In this document: piece after piece, positions 62,614 through 64,000 of the stretch
Layout of the letters: each line of letters begins with the position of its first letter
Numbering within the stretch: position 1 is the stretch's first letter
Origin: Chaetoceros tenuissimus
Lineage: Eukaryota; Bacillariophyta; Thalassiosirophyceae; Chaetocerotales; Chaetocerotaceae
Assembly (NCBI GenBank): GCA_021927905.1
Contig: BLLK01000069.1
Span: 1,488,001 to 1,552,000 of the forward strand
DNA length: 64,000 nt
Direction: 5' to 3'
Translations under genes and position numbers: made by a program
Notes under the pieces: generated by a model
Databases searched by the model: none
Told to the model about the DNA's origin: nothing
Seen by the model: only the letters and a program-made list of their open reading frames with translations

Positions 62614-63062
62614 CCTCGCGAACTCAGATATCTCTATATGCAAAAGCTTTTCTCCTGGAAATAGATAATGTGTCTTATCAAGGTAACCAGAAGTTAGATT
62701 ATATTATTCAAGTCTATTACTTGCTATTGTATCAGGCTCTTCACTCTTTTACTATTCCAATCTAAAAAAAATGAAACATGAGGGGAGGGTGAACCAGGGA
62801 TCCGACTTTGGGGAAATCCTACTTCTTCCCTTTCCCTGTCTATCTCTTTTGATTCAGTCCCATCTTTTAGATTGTTCTCTTCGGTTCCATCACTGAGAAC
62901 CACTGAAATCTATTCTGATTGATCAGTCTACACTGTTGTCAACATACAATGAATCACTGGAATCTAACACTTGAGAATTATACTGTTAATTAAATTCCAA
63001 TCGACTGGCACTCAACTTGATAGCTTCTAATTCTACAGTTTAGTGAAATTTGTTCATAAAAG
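62614..63062. other. Divergent intergenic region, TFB5 / SLC25 carrier
   Basis: 449 bp between divergent starts; AT-rich with a T/C-rich stretch near 62820. No supported gene. Confidence 0.5.
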
Positions 63063-64000
63063 ATGGCTTCGAAATTCCTTTTTGCACTCTGTACTCTTTT
63101 ATTATGTATACAAACATCAACGTCCACTGCAGTTCCTGGTAGAGCTGCCATCAAAGTGACAGCCCGTGATCCTAGGCAAAAGTCTATGAAAACATGTGAG
63201 AGAGGAGGCGCTTCTACGGCGGCTATTCGGACTATGCCTGCAAATCAAAAACAACTTTTGAAGTAAGTGTCGTGCATCTTTTGAATATGTTTTCCTACTT
63301 ATGAGAAGAACATACTGACGTTTTCACTTATAGTCTCCTTTCTGGTGGTATGGCTGGAACTGTTGCTTCATGTATAACAAATCCACTTGAAGTTATCAAA
63401 ACTCAATTGCAGTCTTCAAGTGTTTCTTCTGCAGCACATGGTGAATATGCAGCTGCTGCAGGACATCCAGTTACAATTGCACAACGTATTTTCGCTGAGA
63501 GTGGAGTGGCAGGATTTTTTAAAGGATTAAAACCTACTCTTGTTGGAATTATCCCTGCGAGATCGATATATTTCTATACTTATGATCGTACAAAGAAAGC
63601 ACTTGCACAAAAAGAATGGCTACCAGAGGGTAGTGTTGGTAATGCGATTTTATCTGGATTCGCTGCTGGTGTTGCAAGTAACACAGTTACAAATCCAATT
63701 TGGATGGTAAAGACTCGTATGCAGCTATTAGCAGATCATACAGCAGGACAGGTTGCATACAATTCATATGGACAAGCAATTCAATCAATCATGAAAGAAG
63801 AAGGAATTGGTGGATTTTACAGAGGTCTTTCTGCAAGTTACTGGGGATGCACTGAAGGAGCAATACAATTTCTTCTATATGAACGTGTAAAGGGAAAATT
63901 GTTGGAAAAACTAAATGAAGAGAGAGCTAGAGAAGGGCTTCCTCCAACTGAGCAGCTTCCAAAGGCTACATACTTTTTCTCTGCTGCGTTTGCAAAGGGT
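63063..64000 (+). CDS. SLC25 mitochondrial-carrier-family protein with N-terminal signal peptide (3' end cut by window)
   Basis: Exon 1 63063-63262 and exon 2 from 63334 to the window edge, joined in phase 2 over a 71-nt GTAAGT...ATAG intron; about 289 codons are visible. The first 22 residues (MASKFLFALCTLLLCIQTSTST) form a signal-peptide-like leader, unusual for this family. After a linker come three carrier repeats, the last incomplete. Signatures are NPLEVIKTQLQS and NPIWMVKTRMQLL (P-x-[DE/W]-x-x-K form), with a third-repeat YWGCTEGAIQFLLYERVK. The PIWMVKTRMQ form and third repeat point to the SLC25A32/33/36 branch (folate/FAD or pyrimidine nucleotide carriers). If the leader is real, the carrier goes to the secretory or plastid membranes instead of mitochondria. 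Confidence 0.88.

Overview
The window is nuclear DNA of a diatom, or a very close photosynthetic stramenopile. Four things point there. Short GT-AG introns (about 65-226 nt) interrupt about half the genes. Plastid-directed proteins begin with a signal peptide followed by a short motif of the ASAFAP type (seen in the Rieske protein, an Mpv17-like protein, a DMT transporter and two plastid proteins of unknown function). There are secreted cysteine-rich proteins with Ser/Pro linkers. The plastid Rieske protein petC is nucleus-encoded. Genus cannot be fixed from sequence alone; the moderately AT-rich, compact layout would suit a centric diatom such as Chaetoceros. I see no rRNA, tRNA, CRISPR, virus-like element or transposon.

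Layout. 1-15 kb: a plastid-type DMT transporter (cut by the window edge), a two-exon SPX-MFS phosphate transporter, a small orphan, a JmjC histone demethylase, PLAA/Doa1 and a PAXBP1/GCFC splicing factor. 15-24 kb: a plastid-targeted orphan, a FAD monooxygenase broken by two apparent frameshifts, a TPR-prefoldin-1 fusion, a tandem pair of secreted cysteine-rich proteins, a 1-kb empty stretch and proteasome alpha PSMA4. 24-33 kb: a USP36-like deubiquitinase, two secreted proteins, a nuclear coiled-coil orphan and an NTF2-like gene with one apparent frameshift. 33-45 kb: a membrane-anchored five-exon LacZ-type beta-galactosidase, RPN13, a quinone oxidoreductase-like MDR, a plastid Mpv17-like protein, a membrane-anchored cupin, a thylakoid-lumen orphan and a LEA2-like protein. 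46-57 kb: a FAR-17a/AIG1-like membrane protein, a carnosine methyltransferase-like gene, a tail-anchored ALDH, a UBA-like protein, an ankyrin-type protein and a large disordered orphan. 57-64 kb: petC, the tRNA m7G methyltransferase, a myristoylation-signal hemerythrin, TFIIH subunit TFB5 and an SLC25 carrier that runs off the window.

Genes mostly alternate in strand. Convergent neighbours typically end 30-115 bp apart and divergent neighbours share 300-650 bp promoters; there are no operons. Ubiquitin/proteasome functions recur (PLAA, PSMA4, USP36-like, RPN13, a UBA-like protein), with PSMA4 and the USP36-like gene divergent from one 532-bp promoter, but this may be chance.

The clearest structural event is a near-perfect 1518-bp direct tandem duplication (58581-60098 and 60101-61618) with breakpoints inside two genes. 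It leaves one intact TrmB/METTL1 gene and one intact hemerythrin gene at the outside. At the junction it leaves a truncated copy of each, converging and overlapping antisense. No wholly new multi-gene system is evident; the most unusual items are the TPR-prefoldin fusion, the SPX domain split by long insertions, the anchored beta-galactosidase, the secreted tandem pair and the duplication.
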